A stretch of 64,000 nt of DNA from NCBI RefSeq assembly GCF_002865645.1, contig NW_020194589.1, positions 1,038,812-1,102,811 on the forward strand, written 5' to 3'. The translations under genes and the position numbers were made by a program. This DNA comes from Hyaloscypha bicolor E. Its lineage: Eukaryota > Ascomycota > Leotiomycetes > Helotiales > Hyaloscyphaceae. The notes under the pieces are model-generated. The model was not told where the DNA came from and did not search any database. It saw only the letters and a program-made list of their open reading frames with translations. This document shows positions 50,345 to 59,993 of this stretch, in pieces (the first letter of the stretch is position 1; each line of letters opens with the position of its first letter).

Positions 50345-50693
50345 CTAAAGCTGAAGACAAACACCAAGCCCAAGTCCCGCCGACACGCAAGTACCAGCAC
50401 CGTCGCAGCATGGCGTACCAGGAAACTCACAGACGATGTCGTTGCAATTTGGCGGTGGTGGAAAATTGCGGATTTGGAGCGCCTAGGTGATCGGATGAGC
50501 TGGTTTGAAGAGATGGAGCGGCGGGGAGAGGGAGAAGGGGATCTGGGAAGGGGGGTTAGGGCAGGGGGGGTGAAGCAAAGAAGGAGGAGAAAGAACTTAC
50601 GACGTCTTTGACAGCCTCGATGTCGACTGCGGGGAGTGCGGAGGTAAGAGTGAGGAGAGTGAAGGTGGTGGTTAGGAGGGTGAGGAGTTGCAT
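50345..50693 (-). CDS. Small secreted cysteine-rich peptide (effector-like candidate), two exons
   Basis: Exon 1 (50601-50693) encodes MQLLTLLTTTFTLLTLTSALPAVDIEAVKDV: a typical signal peptide with likely cleavage after ALP. Donor GTAAGT at 50600. Exon 2 (50345-50482) after acceptor CACCTAG reads ALQIRNFPPPPNCNDIVCEF, then PGTPCCDGAGTCVSAGLG and LGVCLQL, then stop. Total 76 residues. Mature spacing is C-x4-C-x6-CC-x5-C-x9-C, the C-C-CC-C-C arrangement shared by knottin-type peptides. The intron is 118 nt. An alternative acceptor (CAAACCAG, 50500 region) would give a cysteine-poor frame, so I prefer this model. No homologue recognised; secretion and disulfide pattern are inference. Confidence 0.6.
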
Positions 50694-51973
50694 TTTTGAG
50701 ACGATGTAGGTTTGGATGATGTGTTGGGGATCGAGAAGTTGAATTTGCGAGGGGAGTACGAGGGTGGAAACTCGGACGTTGAACGTGGAGTGTGGCTCTC
50801 TGATGGGACAGAGTGACTGTTTGGTAGTGTCTGGAAAAGGAAGATGCAATTGTTGATGAAGCATAATGAGGGGCAGGAGAGCGGTATTTGTATTTCCTTT
50901 CTCAGCTTTCGAGATGTCGGGCTTCGAGCGAGATCTTGCTGGATCCGATCCTCCGAGAGGACAACGACGTGCGTGTAAAGTCGGTATTCTGGATGTTTCG
51001 CTGACTAGGAAGCAGCATTCTGTACAATCTGGAGTTGCAGGCGTCGTCGCAGGTCTCTTGGCGAACACCACCAGAGAGCTGGTTCCTTCACTGCACGCCC
51101 TACTGAAACTTCCGATTGTTCACATCAGAAACAGGTATGGCTCAGAATACGGCCATGAGTAGTTGTTTGTGGCGCGGATGATACCTCCAGACTTCCGTTC
51201 TTGGCGGAGAATTCTCCCTGCTGGTACATCGTTCGACGTTTTGTTTTAAAGTACGAATCAGGGTATCAACAATGTTCTCGTGTACTTGTGCGCTTCGCTC
51301 GGCGACGATTCTCTACTCGGGAAACATCAGAGGGTACAGCTACACAGGAGGAGTAAGATCAGCAAAAGTGTTGATCTCGAGGGAACCTTACAACACCAGT
51401 CGTAACTACCAGCGCTGATTCAAATGAGAAAGGGGCACGCGCGGGGTTATGTACGACGAGACATATGATATGTGACTTGACTGTGGTCTGGTTGTATGGT
51501 ACCTGACCCGGGAACCGCTCATGTGGATCGTTCTTGTGCAACAGAATCATGCCTCGTCGTTTGGCGGAAGGTGAGGATCCGCTTCTGTCCCTGGCCATCA
51601 CTTCTACCTCGGTCTTCTCCGACAATCGTGGAGGTGAGGAGGATTGAGGGGTAAGGCAGGCAGGATGCGAGCAGTGGGACGATTTGTAACGACAACGTAG
51701 GACGAGGTGGACGATAAATCTCATGCACCGTTATGGATTGTACGTTGAGGAGCTTGTGCGGTGCTGAGAACAGAGCCTTGGGGCACAAACAAAGCGCACG
51801 AGGTTTCTATCAGAAAATTTGGCTTCACTTGAAGGTCAGCATTCTAGCGGTGTTCTGTGGTCCTCGAATGCTTGCACAACATCGACGGTATTTGGAATGC
51901 GATGTCACGTCCACAGGTGCAACTTGCAACCAGAATCCTTTATCACAAAGCTATTATTCAATGCGGCCTGTGT
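50694..51973. other. Intergenic, no gene recognised
   Basis: 1.3 kb upstream of the cysteine-rich peptide and downstream of the cystinosin-like gene. A minus-strand 121-codon frame (51359-51724) and a plus-strand 98-codon frame (50866-51162) have no recognisable features. I do not call them genes. Confidence 0.45.
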
Positions 51974-52881
51974 CTAATCAATCCTATCCAGCCTCGAATC
52001 ATCATCAAGCAACGGATCATCTTCCATACTGCCGAAGGACTTCCTATCCCGTCTATATAAGTAATAATGCTGGGCTATAAAAATGAGATCGAAGAACATG
52101 CTGAAGTTCCCCAAGGCCAACTTGACCGGGTTCCCAGTAACTCCAGACCAATCCCCCTGTAAGTAACTGTCTATAAACAGCTGGCTGACGGAAAGTATCC
52201 CTCCCACGAAGTCGAGAAGTATCTGTAGGATCGACCATCCCCGCGTTGATTGATTTCGATAGTTCGTGATAACTTGGGGCAGGTATTTCACGAGCGTTAT
52301 GACCACCTTGACGTACGAGACAGCATATATCTGCAGACCACCAAGTCAGAACGGGGGCTTATAAGGCTACTTCTAGAGCTACTCACGACGTCGATCCATG
52401 CCCAGCCATTCTTCGGATCCTCATCGTTCCTCGCAGACACATTCAGAGCCGTAACTCCGACCCCCACCAAGCCGCCAACGATTATTCCTTTAATCCAGCT
52501 GCTCATCCTCGCCCCGTGCTCGCCCTTTCCCCTCTTATCAAAGCCCCATGCAGCAGGAAACATATACTGGGTCCACGTAATAGTAGTCAGCACAATAGCA
52601 TGCGCAGCAAATGCAAGGTCGTTTATCTGGACTGTGGGGGTGAGGCCGTGATTCCGCAGAGCGTATTGCCGGCGGATCTCCGATGAGAAGAGGAACGCCG
52701 CGTTCGAGGTGAAGTATGCGATGAAGCCGTGGACGTTGATCGCGATGAAGTCGATAGTGGTGCCGGAGGTGGACTTGCGGCGGAAGTTGAGGATGGCTTG
52801 CGGGTAGAATGAGAAGGACCAGCAGAAGAAGTAAATCCAGCCAAAGAGCCGGGAGACGATGGTGAGGAAGGATGCTGCCAT
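51974..52881 (-). CDS. Cystinosin-like PQ-loop transporter (Ers1 family)
   Basis: Proton-driven cystine exporter of the vacuole or endolysosomal membrane in the family (mammalian cystinosin, yeast Ers1). Exon 1 (52387-52881) and exon 2 (51974-52330) join over a 56-nt intron (GTGAGT...CTGCAG) in phase 0, giving 283 residues, close to yeast Ers1 (about 260). Two PQ-loop motifs are visible: [24 protein letters not shown] at residues 14-37 (PQ 27-28) and [20 protein letters not shown] (PQ 183-184). Several hydrophobic segments fit a seven-helix fold. It ends with an acidic tail ([15 protein letters not shown]) which may carry a dileucine-type sorting signal (DPLL). It diverges from the F-box-like gene. 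Confidence 0.9.
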
Positions 52882-53332
52882 AGTTGGCAGTGTTGTTGTT
52901 AGTAGTAGAAACCCAGGCTGAGGAAAACTTGGCGTGTTTATTCAGTACAGCTGGCTCATTAGCTTCTTCTGTAAGCTGGGTGGCCTCTTGGGGAAATCTG
53001 GCTGCTCATCTGTTACTGCATCAATGTTGTACAACGGCGAAGAAGGGGAAAGAGAGGTTGTGTGAGGTTGTGTGAGGTCGTGTGAGGTCTGGAAATGACC
53101 TTGTTTATTTCGGTCTGTGTCGGCCCGAGACACGGGATCACGTCGTGGCACGTGGCCGAGAAGGCGGTGAGGCTTGGCAGAAAATAAGGTTATCGCTTAT
53201 CTATAGTCACCAAACCTTAATTGTTCGTGACAACTTCCCCTTTTGTCCGTTCACTCTCCCCTTCTCCCTAACAATCTTCTCACTTGCATCAATTCCTTCT
53301 CTCACGGCTTCACCACTATATGCCAACGCATT
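52882..53332. promoter_or_regulatory. Divergent upstream region with a 10-bp repeat
   Basis: 451 bp between the start codons of the cystinosin-like and F-box-like genes. Contains a tandem repeat TGTGAGGTYG of 3.5 units at about 53054-53089. No TATA box stands out. Confidence 0.5.
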
Positions 53333-53905
53333 ATGGCATCTCTCACATTCCTAGATCTCCCCGGCGAGATCCGCAACCAAATATACCGCCGACTCCTCAT
53401 CGTACCTCCTCTCTCCACCTCAGGACTCCTCAGTAACCCTCCAATATATCCTCAAATCCTATCCGTGTGCCGAAAAGTGCACGAAGAAGCAAGGCAGACC
53501 CTCTATAGCTGTAACACCTTCCTAGCACACCCGAATCTGCTGTCTGGCCTCCCTCGACTTCGATTGTGCTACGACACTATCTCTTCACCGACTCTCATCC
53601 CCCTAATCCAACGATACCACATCCGCGTGCGTCTCGATTGCGATCCGAACTTCTCATTAGCAAAAGCAACCAATGCCTTTTCCGGGGTCGAGGAATTGAC
53701 CATCGAGGTCTTCCAGGCGCAGTTTGGGAGCTCAGATTACAAGGTGTTGAGGTTGTTTGAGGGGGTCAGGGGAGTGAAGAGAGCGAGAGTGTATGGGAGT
53801 GTGACTGCGTTTCCGAAATATGTTGCTTGGTTGGAGGCAGCAATCGTCACGCCGAAGGAGAGTGTGGTGAAGGCGTTTGATAAGGGAGGGGGGGGGGGGT
53901 GGTGA
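53333..53905 (+). CDS. F-box-like fungal protein (LPGEIRNQIY type)
   Basis: 190 residues from the ATG at 53333. The frame is open further upstream, but the motif begins immediately after this ATG: MASLTFLDLPGEIRNQIYRRLL. That pattern is typical of a large family of Pezizomycotina proteins with an F-box-like N-terminus, often of unknown function; some F-box proteins recruit substrates to SCF ubiquitin ligases. A second conserved piece, PQILSVCRKVHEEARQTLYSCNTF (residues 42-65), is usual in the family. The frame ends at a 12-G run (about 53887-53898) encoding GGGGGW. A length error or slippage there would change the C-terminus. Confidence 0.75.
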   Translation: MASLTFLDLPGEIRNQIYRRLLIVPPLSTSGLLSNPPIYPQILSVCRKVHEEARQTLYSCNTFLAHPNLLSGLPRLRLCYDTISSPTLIPLIQRYHIRVRLDCDPNFSLAKATNAFSGVEELTIEVFQAQFGSSDYKVLRLFEGVRGVKRARVYGSVTAFPKYVAWLEAAIVTPKESVVKAFDKGGGGGW

Positions 53906-54600
53906 TTGGACAGGTGAGAACTTATGATTTCGGACTGTCAGTGGAAATCAATGATGATATATGAAGATGGCTTACGAGTGTTTGCAGCATGGTGGACGAT
54001 GAAAATACGACTGTCCACGTTGCATTGGATTATATCATGTCCGAGGATGGCGATTGATGGAAGTGGAAAGTTTACTTTAGTGTGGATAGCTAATTTGAAG
54101 TCAAGTGATCTCATTACATTTGTTAAAAGCCGTCAAAGAAACTAGAATTTTGGGCATATAAGCCTGCAGTTTTCTCTAAATTTCTAGGCATTCTTAAGCT
54201 TACCTTTAGGTTATAAAATATATAGTTTTCAATTTCTTTAATTTAAAGAGCTATTACTAAATTAAATTTTATAAAAAGCTTATATTTAAATAGCCCTTAA
54301 TTAGCGCTATAAGGAAATGAAACAAGTATTAAATTAAAGCAAAAGCCAGAGTTTTGGTATTCCTGTCCGAGCGCCTCTACTTTGGGTTAGTGGCTAGTCT
54401 GGCCCCCAATAGATACCCCCAATCGACATCCGGGGGAGGTTGGGGGGCCGTTTTACATTTTCCCGCTTGACCGGTCGGCGGCTGGTGCGCTGGCGGTCGA
54501 TGCGGCGGTGAAGGGGTCCGATATGTAGCTTTCATATTGTCATACAATCCCCGATATGCCTCCCCTTTTGGTGCTCTGAGCCAACTTACTTCCTTTGACA
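53906..54600. other. Intergenic with an AT-rich patch and a G/C hairpin
   Basis: No gene. Bases 54165-54330 are AT-rich, resembling a short RIPed relic. Bases 54401-54449 form an inverted repeat (GGCCCCCAA ... TTGGGGGGCC with an inner CCCCC/GGGGG pair). The remainder is the upstream region of the HET gene. Confidence 0.55.
54401..54449. repeat. G/C-rich inverted repeat (potential hairpin)
   Basis: Arms 54401-54409 and about 54440-54449 pair as GGCCCCCAA with TTGGGGGGCC. A second pair, CCCCC (54416-54420) and GGGGG (54432-54436), lies within the loop. It sits about 150 bp upstream of the HET start codon. Confidence 0.6.
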
Positions 54601-56763
54601 ATGTTAAATCGAAATAGAAATGAATACGGAGGTAGCGCAACTATATATGACGAGACGATGGCAGCCTTGACTTATGCCAACGGTGCCGTCTCAGCGCACC
54701 TCGAATCACAACTGAAGCCAATTATTGAATATTTCTTCAATACCACCGACCCGCGCGAAGGTTTGATTAGGAACCCGGATATTCAACAAAACGACCACTT
54801 TACCTATAAGTCACTTTCCCCGGGTCAGATACGAGTTCTCTACATTCTTCCTGGGATTCCGGGTCGCCCCATTGAATGCATTCTCGCGCCGGCTGGATTT
54901 CGAGACGGTGGGGCGTACTTCGAGCAGCTAATCTGGACGAAAGACAAGAAAGGAGCACGGCTTGTTCACAACCGTGACCAACATGGCAAGCCCATGTACA
55001 GTGCACTATCTTATGTTTGGGGGGATCCCACAGCGACGGAAATTGTATTCGTGAATTGCTGTCCTTTCCCGGTCACGCGTAATCTCTACGAGGCGCTGAA
55101 AGCTATTCGAGGTGAAACCAACACTTACACCTTCTGGACTGACGCAATATGCATCAACCAAAAGGATGATGACGAAAAGAGCCATCAGATTTCTCTTATG
55201 AAGAAGATTTACGAGTCCGCAACGCTCATCATCGCGTTCTTGGGTGAATCCACGAAGCATACGGATGACGCTCTTGAGGCAATCAAGAGAGTTCATGGTA
55301 GATTCCACCCTGATCCGGATCAGCTTCGAGCCAAACCGGAGGACTTCGTAGCACATTCAGATTTCAACCCAAGGAGCGAATTTGGAGATTCTGCACTTCT
55401 TGGTCTTAAAGACATCTGTAACCGGCCATATTGGACCCGCGTATGGATTCAGCAAGAATTCAGCACGAGCACAAATACAATCGTCAGATGCGGCGAGAAG
55501 ACTGTGGCGAAAATGCAGCTGCTATCTGTCTGCAGGCTTCTATTGCAGTACCAGATGGGTACGAGTAGAATGATCGATGAACGGATGAATCCTGGTGCTG
55601 TAGCCAACTACATTGTTGCGGACGATCGTCAAAACCGTGTAGGGCTTAAAGATCTCGGGGCGACTTATTTCATGGAATGTCTACATTTGTCCCGGCATTT
55701 CTTCGCGAGCGATATACGCGACAAGGTCTTCGCAGTACTTCCTTGGTTGAGTGAGAACTACTTCCAAGCTCGCGGCGGGCCACCATACAGAATTACTCCC
55801 AATTACCGCTCCTCTACGGCTCAAATCTACGGCAAGCTGGCGTTTTGGTGTATAAGAACCGACCAAAACTTGGACGCCTTGGGATACGTTGACCATGAAA
55901 ACTTTGTGCTTCCAAACGTCAGATTGTCTTTGGCAACATGGGTACCGCAATGGTCATGTGCCAGTCTCCGTCAACCTTTCATCAAGTGGCTCCGTCTCGA
56001 AAACGACAACCCCCGAAGAGCATATAGTGCGTCGGGGGACTTTCAATGGGACTCTGGTCTCCATGTTGGCTTCAAATTTGGCGAAGTTCGGGGTGAAAAT
56101 GCTCTTGGCTGTGCTGGTTTCAGACTTGATCGCATTGTAAAAGTAACAGAACCGCAAAACGACAATGTTGACTTGGATGTCTCTATTGAGAGATCGTGGG
56201 CACCGGAGAATCCAGACGATATATACGAATACACCGGAGAAACTATGAGAACAGCATATCTTCGAACAATTCACGCTGACATGAAGTCGTACAGCAACAA
56301 CCCATATCTAGCCATCGAGCGAGGCTTTCCTTCCCATTATGATCCATTCAGAAATGATCCAATTCTGTCCAAAGATCGCGAACTCCTTAAACCCGCATCG
56401 CGAGGCCGACGTTTGGCGTATACGAGAGGTGGACTGATTGCCCTAGTCCCCTCAATTGCTCAAGAAGACCACGAGATCTTCATTCTGAAGAATGGATCCG
56501 TTGCATACGTGCTCGAGGAAACTAGGAAAGTGGCTAGAGCTGATGAAGTAGTGATTGGCGAGGATCCGAACAATGGAGTGAGGATCATACGGAGAGATTG
56601 TGAGGAAGGTACTATCTTACGATTTTCCGAAATTGCCTATTCGTTTGTCTTCCTGGGAGAAGCGTATGTTCACGGGTTCATGGATGGAGAGGCATTGCAG
56701 CTTTTGAACGGACCAATTGGCGGTCTTCTGGATCAATGTTGGGAAGAAATCAAAATAATCTGA
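54601..56763 (+). CDS. Heterokaryon incompatibility (HET) domain protein
   Basis: 720 residues from ATG 54601, no intron needed. The HET domain occupies about residues 133-290: YSALSYVWGDP (134-144), VTRNLYEALKAIR, FWTDAICINQKDDDEKSHQI (179-198), MKKIYESATLIIAFLGES, then RPYWTRVWIQQEF near 285. HET domains are fungal death-inducing or self/non-self recognition modules; many filamentous ascomycetes carry dozens. The long C-terminal region (300-720) has the usual HET-protein tail pattern (DKVFAVL...., LALYGDE-like regions absent here) with no other domain I recognise. It lies in a gene-poor stretch bordered by AT-rich patches on both sides (54165-54330, 57040-57240). Trigger and partner unknown. 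Confidence 0.88.
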   Translation: MLNRNRNEYGGSATIYDETMAALTYANGAVSAHLESQLKPIIEYFFNTTDPREGLIRNPDIQQNDHFTYKSLSPGQIRVLYILPGIPGRPIECILAPAGFRDGGAYFEQLIWTKDKKGARLVHNRDQHGKPMYSALSYVWGDPTATEIVFVNCCPFPVTRNLYEALKAIRGETNTYTFWTDAICINQKDDDEKSHQISLMKKIYESATLIIAFLGESTKHTDDALEAIKRVHGRFHPDPDQLRAKPEDFVAHSDFNPRSEFGDSALLGLKDICNRPYWTRVWIQQEFSTSTNTIVRCGEKTVAKMQLLSVCRLLLQYQMGTSRMIDERMNPGAVANYIVADDRQNRVGLKDLGATYFMECLHLSRHFFASDIRDKVFAVLPWLSENYFQARGGPPYRITPNYRSSTAQIYGKLAFWCIRTDQNLDALGYVDHENFVLPNVRLSLATWVPQWSCASLRQPFIKWLRLENDNPRRAYSASGDFQWDSGLHVGFKFGEVRGENALGCAGFRLDRIVKVTEPQNDNVDLDVSIERSWAPENPDDIYEYTGETMRTAYLRTIHADMKSYSNNPYLAIERGFPSHYDPFRNDPILSKDRELLKPASRGRRLAYTRGGLIALVPSIAQEDHEIFILKNGSVAYVLEETRKVARADEVVIGEDPNNGVRIIRRDCEEGTILRFSEIAYSFVFLGEAYVHGFMDGEALQLLNGPIGGLLDQCWEEIKII

Positions 56764-57736
56764 GGCTAGAAAGATAGGCATAGTGTTACATTTGTACCTA
56801 TGATAGGTCACGACGCTCTGTGGTGCGTCTCAGAATGTTGCTCGAGTGCGATCGCAACGTGGGCATATTATTGTGGTGGGCCAGTGAGCGCAGAGAAAAG
56901 CGGCACATGCTATATCTCTTGACCAAGTTGGCTCTTGATGTGCACTTGAGGCAGTGGAGGCAGTGTCGGACGTTAACCGAAGTCCCTTACCAAAACACAT
57001 CCTAGACGAGGTTTACTATAAAAACACTCACTTTTCACGGCTTAATGACTTAAGAACCAATAGAGATACTAATATAAGGTTTTAAAGCATAATTAAAGTT
57101 TATATAAACTTTAGGTTTATAATGTAAAATTTCCGAAATTTATTTAATAAGCTTATTAATATTTTAAATTATAATTTATTTATTTTTAAAATAAATAAGC
57201 TTTCATATTATTAGAGTTTTAAAGTATATATTATTATATTACCTAAAGAGAGTCGAGGGCGAAAATTACTACCTTGGGCGGATAATCCTGGTTTGGAAAT
57301 GCTACGCGAACTGAATAGGGGGAGCCACAGGGGTTGGCAGGGGCACACTCATATGATATCTATCTCCCGACCTCCTACTCCTGACCTAAGGAAGGATCGA
57401 TCCTTCCTGCTCCTAGCCTTTTTTCGTTGCCCAGCCTTCCTAGCCTAAAGTTCAGGCAGACTAGGTCGGAAGTGGACTTTTTGGTGGGGCGAGGAAAGGG
57501 TGTGTAATAGAGGTAAGATATGTGGAAATGAGGGCAGGGGGAGGGGTTGGGCCCAAGACCCCATAGTTTTTGTTACTCGGGAGCTTTGCTAGTCTTCCTT
57601 CTCTAGCCAAGAAAGTACTCTAACTAACCTTTCTCAGCCTCTCCTGAAGTTTTTAGACCCTAGCCTTCCTGCTCCTAGCCCCGCATCTGACCAAGTCTAG
57701 CCTAGCCTAAGACCCAGGCTACGCTAGGTCGGGAGT
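56764..57736. other. Intergenic with AT-rich relic and direct repeats
   Basis: No gene. Bases 57040-57240 are AT-rich and RIP-like. Bases 57389-57408 are a perfect 20-bp palindrome. About 75-bp related segments (57401-57475 and 57660-57737) share CCTTCCTGCTCCTAGCC and CTAGGTCGG-AGT. The second copy runs straight into the sulfotransferase-like fragment. Confidence 0.6.
57389..57408. repeat. Perfect 20-bp palindrome
   Basis: AGGAAGGATCGATCCTTCCT. It abuts the first copy of the direct repeat. A possible end structure of a small mobile element, but no second palindrome was found. Confidence 0.8.
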
Positions 57737-57737
57737 T
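57401..57737. repeat. Pair of diverged direct repeats around a 185-bp spacer
   Basis: Copies at about 57401-57475 and 57660-57737 share CCTTCCTGCTCCTAGCC at the left and GACTAGGTCGGAAGT/GCTAGGTCGGGAGT at the right. They could be terminal repeats of a small unit. No target duplication recognised. Confidence 0.5.
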
Positions 57738-58120
57738 TGAAAACACTGGAGGAAGTTGTAGAGGGAGCTCCTCTCTCCCGGTCCCTTCGCCATGATGACC
57801 CAACTCTTTCATTTGAATCTTGGGGGATGTATCACCGTTTCCTGGAGCAAGGGAAGGATTTCTACATTAACCATAACGGCAAGATCAGGAGAGTGGTGCC
57901 AAAGGAAAAGCTGCTAGAGTTTAATGTGAAGCAGGGCTGGGGACCATTGTGTGAGTTCTTAGGTGTTGAGAAGCGGGAGTGAGAGTTCCTGAGGGTCAAT
58001 GAGAGGAGTGTGTTTGGTGCATCGGAGGGCCCCCGTGGGTGGTCCAAACGGAGTTGTTGCCATGAATGTCGCGAAGTGGATGGTGGGGTGCGCGAGAGTT
58101 GGCTTAGGGGCGTGATATTT
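57737..58120 (+). pseudogene. C-terminal fragment of a sulfotransferase-like protein
   Basis: The frame 57737-57982 reads FLEQGKDFYINHNGKIRRVVPKEKLLEFNVKQGWGPLCEFLGVEKRE. VPKE+LLEF..+.GW.PLC.FLG is the C-terminal signature of the fungal P-loop family often annotated as 'NAD-dependent epimerase' or Sulfotransfer_4. The P-loop and the first 200 or so residues are missing. No ATG starts the frame. After the stop, a second frame (EFLRVNERSVFGASEGP, about 57985-58110) continues the match, so there is also a frameshift. A decayed gene, joined on its left to a direct repeat. Confidence 0.6.
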
Positions 58121-58230
58121 GTTGAAAAGAGGTGATGTGGAGCGAGTCTTCTTTGTGACGCCGAAGGCCATCACAGTTTGGACGGTCTCTTGTGGTTCTC
58201 TAGCATTTGAAATACGTTCCATAATCTCAG

Positions 58231-59993
58231 TCACCTCGACCACGTTCTCGAGACCGTACGGCCGCTCTGGTCACGGCCTTTTGGTCTTCTTCTATGTCTC
58301 AAAGTACGCTGCTCCACAACTTCATCAGTTCTGAGCTTACTCCAGCAGTCTGGATCCCAGTTATTCTCCGCATACGTCTCATCAATGCCCGAAGTTGAGA
58401 TTACAACCTTAACAACCGTTGAGTTCACAACCTTTGTAAAGGCTTCAATAAGTTTCGTGGAGAGGTAACGATCTTGTCCGGTAGCGTGGCCAAGAAGATC
58501 AGCATCGAGGACAATGTAGACGAATGACAGACCAGCAACGGCACGATTCAGGAGATTGAGCCAATCTTTTTCGTCGACAGCTTCGCGGAGATGTGTCATA
58601 GTGATCGAGTACAAACTAGAAGTGAGGCATTTTGGGTTGATTTGCAGCGCTTGAATGACGAGCATCCGTAAGATGTCGATGCTGGTCAAATTCCGCGCCC
58701 AGTAGTCAGCGAAGCGGAAAGCCCAGAGGACTTGACAATCGCTAGCCCGAATAACGCCGACTAGATGGACGAGGAAATCCCTTGCTGCTTGTCCAGAACT
58801 ACACTTGATCACCAGAAGCGAGGATCGAGGGTGGCTGGACCATCTTTGGAGTTGTGCAATGTTTGGCAACAGTATTCGAGTCCTGCATCGGCTTCTTTTG
58901 ACCATGGATTGGCAAAATCCGAGGCATTCACCGGAGGCTGGAAGGTTCGTAGCGAAAGACATATCTAAAATTTGTCCAAGCTGGATATTGGCGATCATGG
59001 TTTTCGACTCGGATACGTCCACTTTGATTTGGTCATTCAGAGTCTTGGATGCTAAAGCAAATTGTATGAGCTGTCGAGTTTCCAACTTCATATTTTCCTC
59101 GAATTTCTGCAGCTCTTCTCGTGCTTTCTTGAGTTCGTCGCGGGTTTCTCGGATCTCAACATGCACGTCCCGAAGCTCTGCTCTGGAGGCGCTGCGTCCA
59201 AGTGCCTCGATTTGCTCAGCTTTCTCTGCAATGTTCTCAAAATGAGTCTTAAAGCTCAATGCCCATGGCTTGGAAACTGACGCCCAAGCATGTGCGAGCT
59301 TTCCTTGCTTGTACCAGCGAACGGCATGCGCTGTGAATTTAATAATGTGTGCGTAGAGCATCGCAACGGTTTCTTTCATGGAAACTGTCGGATAGAGGAC
59401 GAGTGCGAGGTCGGTTCTCGGCAGTATATCTGCAATCTGAGAGAAGCTTTTGGATAGCTCCCTGATTGTCTCCTCGTGGTTGATGACGCCCTGCAATTAT
59501 ATTAGACTCATAGACAGCTGATAAGCTCGAGAAAGTAACGGACTGCAAATAGGAGCCTCATAGCTCCCCATACAAGCGACACGTATTCTGGATGATGCTG
59601 GACAAGGACATCGAGAACCGAAGAGTAGAACATGACCTTGGAAGAGAAGATGCAAAGCCATTTGCGAGCTTTAGATGTTTGCTTTCCTTCGTACTTGGCC
59701 TTCGCAGCCGCAAGTGTTTGTCGGACTTGTTCCAGTCCGGCATTCTCGCGAATGAATGCTGTTTTCTTCTCATCCTGTGTCAATTGCGTATTGAAGATTG
59801 ACATTGCATTGTCGTATGCTTCTCTGAGTATAGTTTCTGCCAGGCTGTGGAGTGAGTTGGGGTTTAGCGAAAGCTAGCCAAGTAAGGGGTGTATGCCTTG
59901 CCTTCCTGTGCCTTCGCTAGAGTACCAGCCACGAACCAGAGCATTGCTGGTTAGAGGCGCTGCTCGATCAGATAAAAGTTCAAATTCGGCCAT
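58231..59993 (-). CDS. NLR-like protein with N-terminal DUF7708-type domain, three exons
   Basis: Exons 59902-59993, 59544-59844 and 58231-59490 give 550 residues. Intron 2 (59491-59543, GTCCGT...TTGCAG) joins MRLLFA to GVINHEET and is firm. Intron 1 (59845-59901) would use a GC donor (AAG|GCAAGG) and CACAG acceptor, joining EGTG-S to LAETILREAYDNAMSIF; a GT donor a little upstream is also in frame. Without exon 1, translation could start at 59804. The domain around residues 60-230 (HHPEYVSLVWGAMRLLFAGVINHEE) is the DUF7708 type found at the N-terminus of fungal NLR-like proteins. A coiled coil follows (215-274). Then SSLLVIKCSSGQAARDFLVHL (355-375) sits where a P-loop would be, without GK[ST], and VYIVLDADLLG (455-465) resembles Walker B. 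The tail is basic. Confidence 0.7.

Noticed and set aside
50212..50430. 72-codon minus ORF MSFLVRHAAT... as the second exon of the secreted peptide
   Set aside because: The overlapping phase-0 frame after CACCTAG has six regularly spaced cysteines and a proper stop; the MSFLV frame is glycine/arginine-rich low complexity.
50866..51162. 98-codon plus-strand ORF
   Set aside because: No domain, no clear start context, and composition typical of chance.
51359..51724. 121-codon minus-strand ORF
   Set aside because: No motif, intron signal or signal peptide that I could use to support it; left as intergenic.
54595..54597. HET protein start two codons earlier
   Set aside because: That codon is TTG; the first ATG is at 54601.
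56820..57005. 61-codon plus-strand ORF after the HET gene
   Set aside because: Short, no features, and it lies in the 3' flank of the HET gene.
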